Below, piece by piece: positions 23,411 to 33,869 of a stretch of DNA of 64,000 nt (its first letter is position 1; each line of letters starts with the position of its first letter). Under the pieces are notes generated by a model. The model searched no databases and was not told the DNA's origin. It saw only the letters and a program-made list of their open reading frames with translations. This stretch comes from Amphiura filiformis (lineage: Eukaryota > Echinodermata > Ophiuroidea > Amphilepidida > Amphiuridae), in the NCBI RefSeq assembly GCF_039555335.1, contig NC_092637.1, positions 8,950,815-9,014,814 on the forward strand. The letters are read 5' to 3'. The position numbers and the translations under genes were made by a program.

Positions 23411-25091
23411 GTAATGGAATGGACTCAATTTTTTCATTTTTATTTTAATTTTCAAAGTATATGTAGGCATACATGACACCTAATTGAATTAGTGAATTTA
23501 GAAAATGTATTTGGAAACTCACAATTTAAAGATTATTTGAGGTGCTCAAATTTAATAATTAGTTTCACTTGACCATCACTTGACGTCAAGAAGGCTTTTG
23601 ACTCGATAGATCAACAGCTCAACAGGAAGGTTCAGTATGTTGTCGATTCTATGGCATTCTAGAGGGGTTACCCAGCAAAACAAAAACATTTTTAAAACGT
23701 TTTAAATAAGTTATATTTTGGGTTTTGGTTTAGGTAAAAACGTTTTAATAACATTAAAATGTCGGGTTATATAAAGGTAATGATAACGTTTTAAAACGTT
23801 TTGTATGAAAACACACTACAACAATATTTTTAAATGTTTTCACAAAATGTTATTGTAAACTATTTTTACAAACATTTTTGCCAAATATTGTGTCAATACT
23901 TAAATAACATTATGTTAAAATGTTTGAACCCAGCAAACACACAAATGTTCTTAAAATGTTTTTTCAAAACCTTTTAATAACATTTAAATGTCGGGTTATA
24001 CAAAGGTCATGAAAACGTTTTTAAAACGTTATTGAAAATATTTTGGGCAAACATTTTTCGCAAAATATTTTTTCAACCCCAAAATAACATTCTATTTAGT
24101 ATTGTATCAAGTTTTCAAGAATGTTTTTGGAATGTTATTAAAACGTTTTTTATACCCTTTATATAACCCGACATTTAAACGTTTTCTGTAAAACATTTTT
24201 GTTTGCTGAGCAGTAGATTATCATAAAATGTTTTTTAAGGTTATGAAAACGTTTTATACTCTTAATATACCCTTTATATAACCCGACATTTAAACGTTTT
24301 CTGTTAACCTTTTATAACCTTTTGCGAATGATGTCGAAAACGTTTTGTGTTTGCTGGGTATTTATTCCAAACGCGTAAATATGGTAGAGTTAACATCTCG
24401 GATCCATTTCATGAGTCTACTGGAGTATTGATGTTTCTGTTATCATTCTGTACCACCAAGTTAATCGTAACATCCAATAAGAAAAGAATTAGATATGACA
24501 TTTTCAAGAAAGTGATTTTTTGTCAAAATTCTAATTATTTTAAGAATTAAATAACGCGGAGTGACCAAAATAATTACAATGAAATTCTCGAGAGTTGAGT
24601 GCAAGAAGTCAACTATCTGCATTAGCTGCCAAGTGTACAATATAGAATGCAGAAATTGTGAAATAATTGCAGATAAGGTCACTAACAACTCGAATTGTAT
24701 GTGTTTAGATCACACAGGAAGTGGAAACATCCCATTACATCAGTCAGGACTGAAGGATGACAAGACTACCAATAATCATGTCAATTCTTCTCAAGTGAAA
24801 GCCACATTGGAGAAGCTGCAGATTGAATACACCCAATCTACGTACACGGAGATTGTTGATATCACAGATTTCATGACCAATGACTATTCTGAAGGCGGCG
24901 ACTTACTCCTGGATAGTTTGACGTATACGATTAATTTTAGGAAATCGGCGCCAGATGATGTGCGTGATCGCGTGATGCGTCATTTTCAACAAGGTTCACG
25001 TCTTGAAAAGACTGATGACGGTGATGAAAAAATATATTATAAACTCATCTGTGATATATTGTTTGTAACAAGGAGGGATGGAGCTATATAA
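23087..25091 (+). CDS. HNMT-like methyltransferase, copy 1 (exons 2-3 only)
   Basis: Two exons are seen: 23087-23410 and 24709-25091. Both are open with a GT donor and AG acceptors, and both are in phase 1. Exon 2 encodes the middle of the SAM-dependent methyltransferase fold with VVEPSELITKYKD (aligned with the human VVEPS segment, whose Glu89 binds SAM). Exon 3 encodes the C-terminal lobe (DITDFMTND, LLLDSLTYTINF, APDDVRDRVM) and ends in taa. The family transfers a methyl group from SAM to a small amine in the cytosol. No exon 1 was found anywhere in the 23 kb upstream, which is full of LINEs. The copy is either 5'-truncated or has a very long first intron. It pairs with copy 3 by sequence. 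Intron 2 carries a LINE piece and a MITE. An AATAAA occurs near 25260. Confidence 0.8.
23580..23670 (+). mobile_element. LINE RT fragment in intron 2 of copy 1
   Basis: The sequence reads KKAFDSIDQ and LNRKV, a reverse-transcriptase palm motif. It resumes after the MITE at 24359-24432 with SDPFHESTGVL. The same fragment is at the same place in copy 3 (42478-42656), so it was present before those two copies separated. It is absent from copies 2 and 4. Confidence 0.7.
23671..24358. mobile_element. MITE with cccagcaaa ends, TA target
   Basis: A 688-bp element with ends cccagcaaaacaaaaac and tgtgtttgctggg, flanked by TA on both sides (23669-23670 and 24359-24360). The inside consists of repeated aaaacgtttta-type words and an internal cccagcaaacac at about 23931, so it is partly self-duplicated. 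The TA duplication fits Tc1/mariner. It interrupts the LINE fragment that is uninterrupted in copy 3. Confidence 0.8.
24709..25091 (+). CDS. HNMT-like copy 1, exon 3 (terminal)
   Basis: 383 bp including the stop. The acceptor is gtgtttag|atcac and the frame continues in phase 1 from exon 2. The C-terminus (LICDILFVTRRDGAI) differs most from the other copies. Confidence 0.88.
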
Positions 25092-25709
25092 TTATTAAGA
25101 GTTTGTCTCAGGTACAAAATAATGAAAAAGGCAAATTGATTGCGTTTCCCCCCCCCCTTTTTTTTGTTGTAAAAGGACTATTATACCCCCTCATTTGGTG
25201 GTGGTTGGATTTTTGGGCCACTGTTTATTCTAAAACATTTCTGAATGTAGGCCTATATCAATAAAGAAATAAAGACAAAAATATCGAAACAAAATAAAAT
25301 CAAAATCAAATTTACTAAAATGTGCACGGCTTCCTGAGACAAATATATTTGTTTGCCTTAGTAAATATTCTTTGTCATTTTTATTGGAATGTCATATAAT
25401 AGTTAAATACTTCTGTCTTTTTTTGCATGATGAGACCTGGGCTTACTATTAGATTTGCCCTATCTGTATGCTACACTAAGACTGTAAAAATACCAAATTA
25501 CATCAATGCAATAGCCTAATATTTCCTACATTAACAAAACGTTTAATAGTAACCATAGTAATATATTGTTTTCAAGTTTGATCTTTGTTCACTATCACAA
25601 ATTTGAGGATTTTTGCACTTTAGTCCCTACAAGTGACGTTCTAATATGTATAAACCATTTACTAGTACAATAAATATTTAAACTGCTCATCTGGACTTAC
25701 TAAAAGTAT
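25092..25709. other. 3' flank of copy 1
   Basis: A region matching the 3' flanks of copies 3 and 4 at its start (gtttgtctc), then AT-rich. AATAAA-type words near 25260-25295 could serve as polyadenylation signals. There is no other gene. Confidence 0.5.
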
Positions 25710-25748
25710 GCACAAAAAGTAACGCAGCTGTTATAGATCCTGGGTTAT

Positions 25749-26041
25749 TCACAATGTTTTGACATAGAAAGAAGGACGGTGTATTTACACGCATTTTGAT
25801 ACCCCATTTGTCCAATTTTGTTCAATATTAAGAAAAATATCCAAATTAAAAGTTGCAGCTATTTATATTGATTTGTAGTCAGCGCGATCTGCTACAATGC
25901 TTGTATAATAACTATTAACCGCTGTAAACTGCCATTTTAAAAAATCGGGTTTTTACTTTAACGGCACTACTGTGTTGTGGACAAATGGGGTATCAAAATG
26001 CGCATAAATACACCATCCTTCTATGCCAAAACATTGTGAAA
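25749..26041. mobile_element. 293-bp MITE with about 65-bp inverted repeats
   Basis: Ends read tcacaatgttttgacatag and ctatgccaaaacattgtga. The arms continue through acaaatggggtatcaaaat on the right side. It is non-coding. Confidence 0.8.
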
Positions 26042-26064
26042 ATAATTAATAGTTTGAAGCTATA

Positions 26065-27026
26065 GGCACATTCTCCGATAAAGTGTTCAAAATGCCAAAT
26101 ATGTGTCGCCCATAGTGTCAAGTCGTATTCAGACTTGTTTCTTCAGAAAGAAATAACTTTTATTAATATAACTTATACTTAGGAATTGCTTTTTAAAATG
26201 TGTGAGGCTAGAGGTTGTAACATGCCTAGAAAGTATAAAACAATAAAGCTGATTATGCATGTCCATTGTTTTCCTCCATGTCGCCAGCCAAGGTGTGTTC
26301 AGTATAACGTGTCCCTGCTCTCTAAACATGCGCGCACATAATGGATTACAGGTACTTTTCATTAGCTGGTATCATGCCCTAATTATAAAGTATAAATCAT
26401 CACAACACAGATTATTAAATTTTTCCAACAGGTCTTTCAGACTATGTCGCCAATATTGTTCACAGATACGTTACCATATTTCTAATGGATAACAATCTGT
26501 GAAAATAATTAACTAGATGAATGTTCTCATATGTGATGGATCAAGCAGGCTCCATAGTTATATTATATATATGGAACAAAACACAATGGTTTCAAAGTAA
26601 AAAAATCAGGTCTATTAATGGAAAAAAGTCCTGACGTTACGTTCATGCCTTCACAGATACGTTACCTAAATTCTACTCTCCTCGGAAAAAACGCTGTGAT
26701 AAATGAAGCCAAATACCATACCAGACTTTAGTACATTGGGTGATGACTGATCAAGTATGGGTATTAAGTCGGTCAGTTTTTACACTTGCACGATTAAGAC
26801 AAAGATGGGAAAGGGTTTCACAGATACGTTACCACTGATACGTTACCCCCAATACGTACAAGTAATATTGCTCAAAAATGAAATATTGTTGAAAAATCAC
26901 CCATGCATTGTTTTGTGTTCTTAAACTATTAAAGTTTACGATTCTGAATGAATTTTATGAATTCTTTGTGGTTGGCATTTTGTCATTCCTGAGACCAAAC
27001 TTGGACGCTTTAACGGAGAATGGGCC
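26065..27026. mobile_element. TIR DNA transposon, family T2 copy A
   Basis: A 962-bp element with ends ggcacattctccgataaag and ctttaacggagaatgggcc, flanked by tata on both sides (26061-26064 and 27027-27030). The second copy, 30218-32015, is in the opposite orientation and has a different 4-bp duplication, atgt. Both contain repeated cagatacgttacc words. Both keep an open 77-codon frame (CARMFREQGHVILNTPW), on the - strand here and the + strand there, which resembles no transposase I know. Probably non-autonomous. Confidence 0.85.
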
Positions 27027-27064
27027 TATAGGCGTATCTATAACAGCTGCGTTACTTTTTGTGC

Positions 27065-28511
27065 AGACTTTATTTACGCTGGCTACATTATCATTTCTCA
27101 TTCAAGACACATCTTTAAAGCCATAGTGTACGATCTTTTAAAATGAATTTGGTTAATATTTTCAAAATCTGAATTTGGTTAATATTTCAAAATCTGAATT
27201 TGGTTAATATTCACAAAATTTTTTGGCATACTGGTTTTACACATGTCCCAACTTTTGGTCATTTATAAAATTAATATTGAAATTAATATTAAAATATATT
27301 AACAGATATGCCTATATTCCAATTAAAATGAATGTCCAGAGTTCTACAAAGAGCTAAAATAGTTCTTCAATCTTGAAACATTCATCAGTCATAGGTCATA
27401 AAAAAGGTTATTTTTCAGATGCAAATAATTGGGTGGAAGGATATGCCAGATCATAGACAAGAAGCAGACAATGATAACTCGCTGGCTGGAAGATGTAATC
27501 TGGATTAGTGGACGTAACACCATGAACAAAGACGAGGGGGCTTACAAACTAGACAAGATCTAAATCAATTCATCAATAAACGGCAACCGGGAAGTTTGGA
27601 AACATCAACAAAACAAAACAGTGTTGCCGTTTCATCAAACCACAATAGAGTGATCAAGGTTCCTGATAGAAATTGAAATATTTCTGAGTGAGTACCAGAT
27701 TTTGATCTGAAAAAGAACTATTTCTACTTTAAGGGTTCTTCAGAGACCAGAAAGAACCATTTTAGACAAGAAAAGGGACAGAAAGAACCATTTTTATTTG
27801 TGATTCTTGCCATTTCCTTTTTTTTCATAGAGCGTATTAAAAGTCGTGGCGTATAGCCAGCTTTCTTGTTCAGTGGGGCAAAATACAATTTTCTTCCCGT
27901 TTTAGAGCTTTTTGGTAGGGAAGGGGGAAGATGAAACATGTTTGTTCACATTGTGCATCATTTTGGCCTGGTATTATCGATGGCGTATATATTTAACAGG
28001 TATTTTTAGAGCGACTGTAAAGTTTCCAAATGCTTCAAAAAAGAGTTTTAATACGACAATCGTGTACATTTTCGGATTTAACATTATTTTGGCCCATAAC
28101 CAAATCAAGGGGAATCTGGCCACACCGTAAAAAGAGGCTTTGGGCAATTTTCGGACAATTACTTCTTTTCCCCTTTTAATATTCTCCTTTCCTCTTTTCT
28201 TTTTCTATTTGACACCGCATAAGTGGCCATATTTGTTATTTTTATAATGCAAATTTGCAATTTTTCCCAAACTTCCCTTTCTCCTTATTTGATGCGTTGT
28301 TTGGGGTTAAAAATGTGCTATTCCTGTTGAAATCCATACACCCCCTGTGGAAAACATGGAGTCACTCATTCAGGTAACTCAATTTTATACTCCCTGTGTG
28401 CAAACTGTGCAAGATAATGTCTGTGTATGGATTTCAACTGGAATAGCCAAATACTGCCATTTTGTTCCAGTTTGGTCTGTCAAGTTAAATCATAGATTGT
28501 CGCGTCTAGAA
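27065..28511. promoter_or_regulatory. 5' flank of copy 2, collinear with the 5' flank of copy 4
   Basis: From about 27450 the sequence matches 44755-44960 (gacaagaagcagac, then gacgagggggcttac). Farther on, 28010-28340 matches 48815-49150 (gactgtaaagtttccaaatg, then caaatcaaggggaat). The last 30 bp before the start codon, gtcgcgtctaga, are kept in copies 2, 3 and 4 and are the best candidate for 5' UTR. No TATA box was clear. Confidence 0.55.
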
Positions 28512-28737
28512 ATGATGGCATCGAATATGTCAGAAAACAAACTGTTAAATTTATTGACTGACATGAATCACTACCACAAGGCTTATGCTGCCTACTGTAG
28601 CAAGACGACCAAATGGCAAGAATTGCAAAAATGGACCGAGAGTGCCGAATTTGAATCAATTGTTGTGGCCAACTTGTCGAAGAATTTGTCAGCAATGGAC
28701 CAGCAGATACGTGTTCTTGGTATAGGAAGCGGCGAGG
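28512..28737 (+). CDS. HNMT-like copy 2, exon 1
   Basis: 226 bp, 75 codons plus one base. Either of the ATGs at 28512 and 28515 could start; the second gives MASNM, closest to the vertebrate start. The donor is gcgagg|gtaagt. Confidence 0.88.
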
Positions 28738-31700
28738 GTAAGTTTTTTTAAAAACTTTAAAACCACTCAAAAAAGAGTGAAAAGCACTCTAAAAGAGTGA
28801 ATTTCAACTCTTTCAAGGAGTTAAGGGGGTACTACACCCCTCAATTAATGTGTGTCTATTTTTGCATTTTTCTCAAAAACTAATAACACACTGGTAACAA
28901 AAGTTATGTATGTTATAGGGGCAAGGAATCCAGTTACTACACTGGAATTTCAGTGACCCAAGACAAGCGGTTCGTTATTTATGATAAGAAATAAGGTACC
29001 GTTCGGATGTACCTCTTTTCTTATCATAAATAACGAACCGCTTGTCTTGAGTCACTGAAATTCCAGTGTAGTAACTGGATTCCTTGCCCCAATAATATAC
29101 ATAACTCTTTTTTACCAGTGTGTTATTATTTTTTGAGAAAATGCAAAAATAGTCACAAATTTACCCCAGGGGTGTAGTACCCCCTTAAATGAAGGGCAAT
29201 ATATTTTTAATATAAACACACCAAAGTGTAAACACTAACGATATCGATATAAACGCTTCCTTAAACACAAAGTTTCTAAAAAAACTAATCTACAATGTTT
29301 AAAAATGTTGTTACCATGGTTACCGCCGTCATCATAGCGAACTAAATTGGACATTTTGGCATGACACGTACTCGGGCCACGGAAAATATGCCAGAAAAAC
29401 GTGCCGGGTTGAGCATTGTATCTTTAGAAGAAAGTATATAATAACCAGTAAAAATATCATGTAGACCTATTATAGGCTAATAAAATAAAGCAAGCAATCA
29501 TGAACTTATGAGATGTCACGTGGGAAATGTAACTTTTGTCCTAGTTAAAGACGTGTATTGCGTATCTTACACTTCCCATAATGCATTTCTTCCATTTCAA
29601 TTGTCTGTACTGGTTTGGTATGTTGTGCCACATGGGTCGATGGTGAATCAATCCTGGCGGGCCGCTAGAAATATACCTCAGTGAACAGAGCACATCCAGA
29701 TCTGCAAAATATATTTATTTTTTCAAGCTAGCGACCCATGTTCAGAAAGTCTATTCTCAATATGAAAACAAAGGAAACTTGTACATAAGTAATGGGAGCG
29801 TCATTGTTGAAATGAGGGGATGTATTATGTTGAAAAGGATTCTGGGGAGGGCAAGATATTTTCTGGGTTTTGAGGTGAAAAAATGAGCGAGCCAGTACTA
29901 AGTTTTATTACTGCTTCTTGATAAACGTGGGGAAAAGTACCCTTATTTACTACCATAATGGTCTGAACCATTTTGAATAGTTTTACAGGATTTTGCGCAG
30001 ACGGGAGCTTTGTGGACGCGAGCGAAGCAAGTTTCTAAACAGCCTGGTCAGATTTGAATTTTCTTGATTTCCTTTAAAATTCTAGCATGATTAACAAATA
30101 ATTGATTAAAAGCTTTATGATAACCCAATTGAATCAGTTAAAAGTTTTTGAGTGATCAAACAATATCTTATAGAGTAAAAAAAACCTAAAACTTCCGAAT
30201 CCCCTAAATCCGTATGTGGCCCATTCTCCGTTAAAGCGTCCAAGTTTGGTCTCAGGAATGACAAAATGCCAACCACAAAGAACTCATAAAATTCATTCAG
30301 AATCGTAAACTTTAATAGTTTAAGAACCCAAAAAAATGCATGGGTGATTTTTCAACAATATTTCATTTTTGAGCAATATTACTTGTACGTATTGGGGGTA
30401 ACGTATCAGTGGTAACGTATCTGTGAAACCCTTTCCCATCTTTGTCTTAATCGTGCAAGTGTAAAAACTGACCGACTTCATACCCATACTTGATCAGTCA
30501 TCACCCAATGTACTAAAGTCTAGTATTTGGCTTAATTTATCACATCGTTTTTTCCGAGGAGAGTAGAATTTAGGTAACGTATCTGTGAAGGACTTTTTGC
30601 CATTAATAGACCTGATTTTTTTTACTTTGAAACCATTGTGTTTTGTTCCATATATCTACTATACTAAAATAACCAGCGAAGTCTGTGTGTGTGGTTGTCT
30701 GTGTGTCTGTGTGTCCGGCTATGCGTTTCGCCGTGCTGGGACGCATCGATCCGATATTCCGGTTATGGATAGGTGGCGAGAAAAGCATGTTGACCGGGTG
30801 GTTTTGAAGGTCATCGGAGGTCAAGGTCAAAGGTCAAAATTTCAAACTTTGTCCAATCGGGCCCAAACTTGGTGGGTGGAATCCTTGATACGAGGGGAAT
30901 GTATGCCTGAAATAAAATCGCGGTCAGCCGAGGTCAAAGGTCACTACGGAGGGGTCAAATTTCAAACTTTGCCCGATCGGGCTCAAACTTGGTGGGTGGA
31001 ATCCTTGATACGAGGGGAATATATGCCCGAAATAAAATCGAGGTCAACCAAGGTCAAAGGTCATTACGGAGGGTTCAAATTTCAAACTTTGTCCGATCGG
31101 GCTCAAACTTGGTGGGTGGCATCCTTGATATGAGGGGAATATATGCACGAAATAAAATCGCGGTCAACGGAGGTCAAAGGTCATCACGTAGGGTTCAAAT
31201 TTCAATTTTTGTCCGATCGGGCTCAAACTTGGTGGGTTGAATCCTCGATATGAGGGGAACACGTAAAAAATATAATCGAGGTCATCCGAGGTCAAAGGTC
31301 ATCCAGGGGCTACATTTTAATATCACGGGAGCATGAACAAAATCAAACCGAGGTCACTCGAGGGCGAAGGTCAAATGGGGTCAGTAGGCCTATGCCCAAT
31401 TGGGCTTAAAAGTAGTAAAAAGAATGACGGGAACATGTCAAAAAGTCAAAAGAAGTCATCAGGGGTCAAATAGCATCGCTATCAGTAACTCTCACAGCAA
31501 CGGGTGAACTAGTATAATATAACTATGGAGCCTGCTTGATCCATCACATATGAGAACATTCATCTAGCCAATTTTTTTCACAGATTGTTATCCATTAGAA
31601 ATATGGTAACGTATCTGTGAACAATATTGGCGACATAGTCTGAAAGACCTGTTGGAAAAATTTAATAATCTGTGTTGTGATGATTTATACTTTATAATTA

Positions 31701-33869
31701 GGGCATGATACCAGCTAATGAAAAGTACCTATAATCCATTATGTGCGCGCATGTTTAGAGAGCAGGGACACGTTATACTGAACACACCTTGGCTGGCGAC
31801 ATGGAGGAAAACAATGAACATGCATAATCAGCTTTATTATTTTATACTTTCTAGGCATGTCACAACCTCTAGCCTCACACATTTTAAAAAGCAACTCCTA
31901 AGTATAAGTTATATTAATAAAAGTTATTTCTTTCTGAAGAAACAAGTCTGAATACGACTTGAAACTATGGGCGACACATATTTGGCATTTTGAACACTTT
32001 ATCGGAGAATGTGCCATGTATCTGCTAGGTTTATAACAATCATGATAATTATTCATATTTTTTTACTTTTAGTTAAGTAAAAATAATATTACATTTTCAA
32101 ATGTACGAAATCACTTTTTGATTATTTTTCTAGGTATATTGGAGATTTATCAACTTCAGAAACTGGCGACAAAATTCCCCAAAATATCGGCAAGTGTAGT
32201 GGAGCCAAGCGAACTCATAACGAAATACAAAGACACAGTTGGTAGGAATCCTGTGGCCGACAACATTACCTTTGAGTGGCACAAGCAGACTTTTGACGAG
32301 TACCTAGCATGTAATGACAAGAAGTATCATTTTATTTCTGTCGTACATGCTGTCCATTCCCTTGGCGATCCTGATGTATTCATTAAGAAGATGTATATGC
32401 TGCTGGAACCAGGTGGCATACTTCTTCTTACTCTGGTGACAGGTATGCAAAGGATTTATCTGTTTTCTTCATTTTTCAAGTACATGTAGGCCTATTGAAT
32501 TGGTGAATTTAGAAAATATATTTGAAAACTCTTAATTTATTTGAGGTGCTAAACTTTAATAATCAAATTCAGTTAATAAATAAGATATCGGGGGCGCTGT
32601 AAATTCACAGACTCCCCTGAATTCAGAGACCCAGTCTGTGAAATCACATATCTGTGATTGCACATACTTTTCAGTTGTTTCAATTTTTACAGATTTCTTG
32701 TGCTGGGTGCCAATTATTGGGCTTATAGTGTACATTAAGACATTTTTGTGAAACTAGTGAACACATTAAAAAAAATTCTAACCATTCTAATTAGATAACG
32801 TAATTTAGTGCAAGTCACTATCTGCAAAAGCTGCCCTGTGTCAGATGTGTGTAATATAAACTGAGCTCAAAAAGAAACTTATAATTTTTTACAACTTGTG
32901 AATCACAAGGTCATATCTTAAAATACTGTCAATCAAAATGAACCAAAATTACACAAAGGATTACTTTAATACTCTACTCAAAACACATGTCAGTAACCAA
33001 TCAGTTGTCCAACTGACACAACAGCAAAATGCACTGTCATGGGACAGCTTCCTGAACTTCCTCCACTTTCACAGCCCAACATTTGGCACCCAGCACAAAA
33101 AATCTGTGAGAATGCACACAAGATCCTTGCTCTGATGATAAAACGGTGCTGCTTTCTGCTTTTCATACACTTTTTTCATGAAACAGGGCTGGGCTGTGAA
33201 TGTGGTCCAGGAAGCTGTTCCTTGTCAGTGCATTTTGCTGTTGTGTCAGTTGGATAACTGTTTGGTTAATACTGACATGTGTTAAGAGTAGAGCATTGAA
33301 GTAAACCTGTGTGTAATTTTGGTAGAATTTGATAGACAGGATTTCAAGATATGACCTTGTGAAAAATTATAAGTTTCTTTTTGAGGCCCGTTTAGAATGC
33401 AGACATTGGCATAGGGCAGCTATTGCATGCAGATATAGGTGTTCTTACACTAACGACTCGAATTGTACTGATGTGTTTAGATCATACAGGAGTTGGAAGC
33501 ATCCCACTACATCAGTCAGAGCTGAAGGATGACAAGACAACCAATAATTATGTAAATTCCTCTCAAGTGAAAGCCACATTGGAGAAGCTGCAGATTGAAT
33601 ACACCCAATCTATATACAAAGAAACTACCGATATCACAGATTTCATGACCAACGACGATTCTGAAGAAGGCGAGTTACTCCTGGATTTTTTGACGGGTGT
33701 GATTAATTTTAAGAAATCGGCGCCTGATGATGTGCGTGATCGCGTGATGCGTCATTTTCAACAAGTCTCACGTATTGAAAAGACTGATGACGGTGATGAA
33801 AAAATGTCTTATAAGCACACCTCTGATATTGACATATTGTTTGTAACAAGGGGAGATAAGGCCAAATAA
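28512..33869 (+). CDS. HNMT-like methyltransferase, copy 2 (complete, 3 exons)
   Basis: Exons are 28512-28737, 32134-32442 and 33481-33869; all junctions are GT-AG in phase 1. The product is 307 residues (human HNMT is 292). Exon 1 starts with two adjacent ATGs (MMASNMSENK; the human protein starts MASSM) and ends in the SAM-binding glycine loop IRVLGIGSGEG. Exon 2 has VVEPSELITKYKD and FISVVHAV. Exon 3 holds the C-terminal lobe. Against human HNMT, Glu28 aligns with Lys, Gln143 with His, and Trp179/Trp183 are not kept, so histamine is an unlikely substrate. Oddities are one residue less in exon 1 (SAMDQQ), five fewer in exon 2 (LACNDKK), and HS where the sisters have YF after VVHAV. Intron 1 (3396 bp) and intron 2 (1038 bp) carry several transposons. 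The best partner is copy 4. An AATAAA lies near 34060. Confidence 0.87.
28825..29184. mobile_element. TTAA-flanked foldback MITE, gggggtactac family
   Basis: 360 bp with arms of about 160 bp, ends gggggtactacacccc and ggggtgtagtaccccc, and TTAA at 28821-28824 and 29185-29188. It sits in intron 1 of copy 2. A 3' half of the same family is at about 49740-49941 and a longer piece at 62136-62406. The target site fits Kolobok or piggyBac. Confidence 0.88.
30218..32015. mobile_element. TIR DNA transposon, family T2 copy B
   Basis: Same family as 26065-27026 but inverted. Ends are ggcccattctccgttaaag and ctttatcggagaatgtgcc, with atgt duplicated at 30214-30217 and 32016-32019. It contains the 858-bp insert 30655-31512; without it the element is 940 bp. 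It ends only about 120 bp before exon 2 of copy 2. Confidence 0.85.
30655..31512 (+). mobile_element. Helentron-like non-autonomous element with 120-bp repeats
   Basis: The 5' end tctactatactaaaataacc and the 3' end cgggtgaactag(t) resemble Helentron/Helitron-2 termini. There is no terminal inverted repeat and no target duplication. The empty site survives in the sister element (near 26561-26572), where the flanking tata repeats run straight on. Inside are four units of 120 bp (anchors ttcaaactttg at about 30840, 30960, 31080 and the variant ttcaatttttg at 31200), typical of such elements. The 182-residue frame over the repeats is a translation of the tandem units, not a gene. Confidence 0.75.
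32134..32442 (+). CDS. HNMT-like copy 2, exon 2
   Basis: 309 bp, 103 codons; the acceptor is tttttctag and the donor acag|gtatgc. It lacks five residues present in copies 1 and 3. Confidence 0.88.
32859..33392. mobile_element. About 0.53-kb MITE in intron 2 of copy 2
   Basis: Ends read aactgagctcaaaaagaaac and gtttctttttgaggcccgtt, flanked by TA. The flanking host text, aatata|gaatgcag, is uninterrupted in copies 1, 3 and 4, which confirms the boundaries to within about 2 bp. Inner arms share caaggtcatatctt. It is probably a Tc1/mariner-type MITE. Confidence 0.8.
33481..33869 (+). CDS. HNMT-like copy 2, exon 3 (terminal)
   Basis: 389 bp with stop; the acceptor is atgtgtttag. It encodes KETTDITDFMTND, as in copy 4, and a C-terminus two residues longer than copies 1 and 3. 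Confidence 0.88.

Larger units (their letters stand above)
25710..27064. mobile_element. Small hairpin element carrying two nested insertions
   Basis: A 29-bp inverted repeat starting gcacaaaaagtaacgc sits at 25710-25738 and, reversed, at 27036-27064. Removing the MITE 25749-26041 and the TIR element 26065-27026 brings the arms to within about 45 bp. This indicates a short palindromic element that was hit twice. Confidence 0.65.

Noticed and set aside
23411-24708. A missing small exon between exons 2 and 3 that would carry the two tryptophans of human HNMT
   Set aside because: The phases already match and the segment length between VVTG and the LEKL region equals the human one within a residue. 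No conserved AG-GT bounded Trp-coding stretch was found in intron 2.
30585-31133. 182-residue open frame with repeated SLIRGEYMPEIKSRS
   Set aside because: The peptide repeat simply reflects the 120-bp tandem units of the Helentron-like insert, which keep frame because 120 is divisible by 3.
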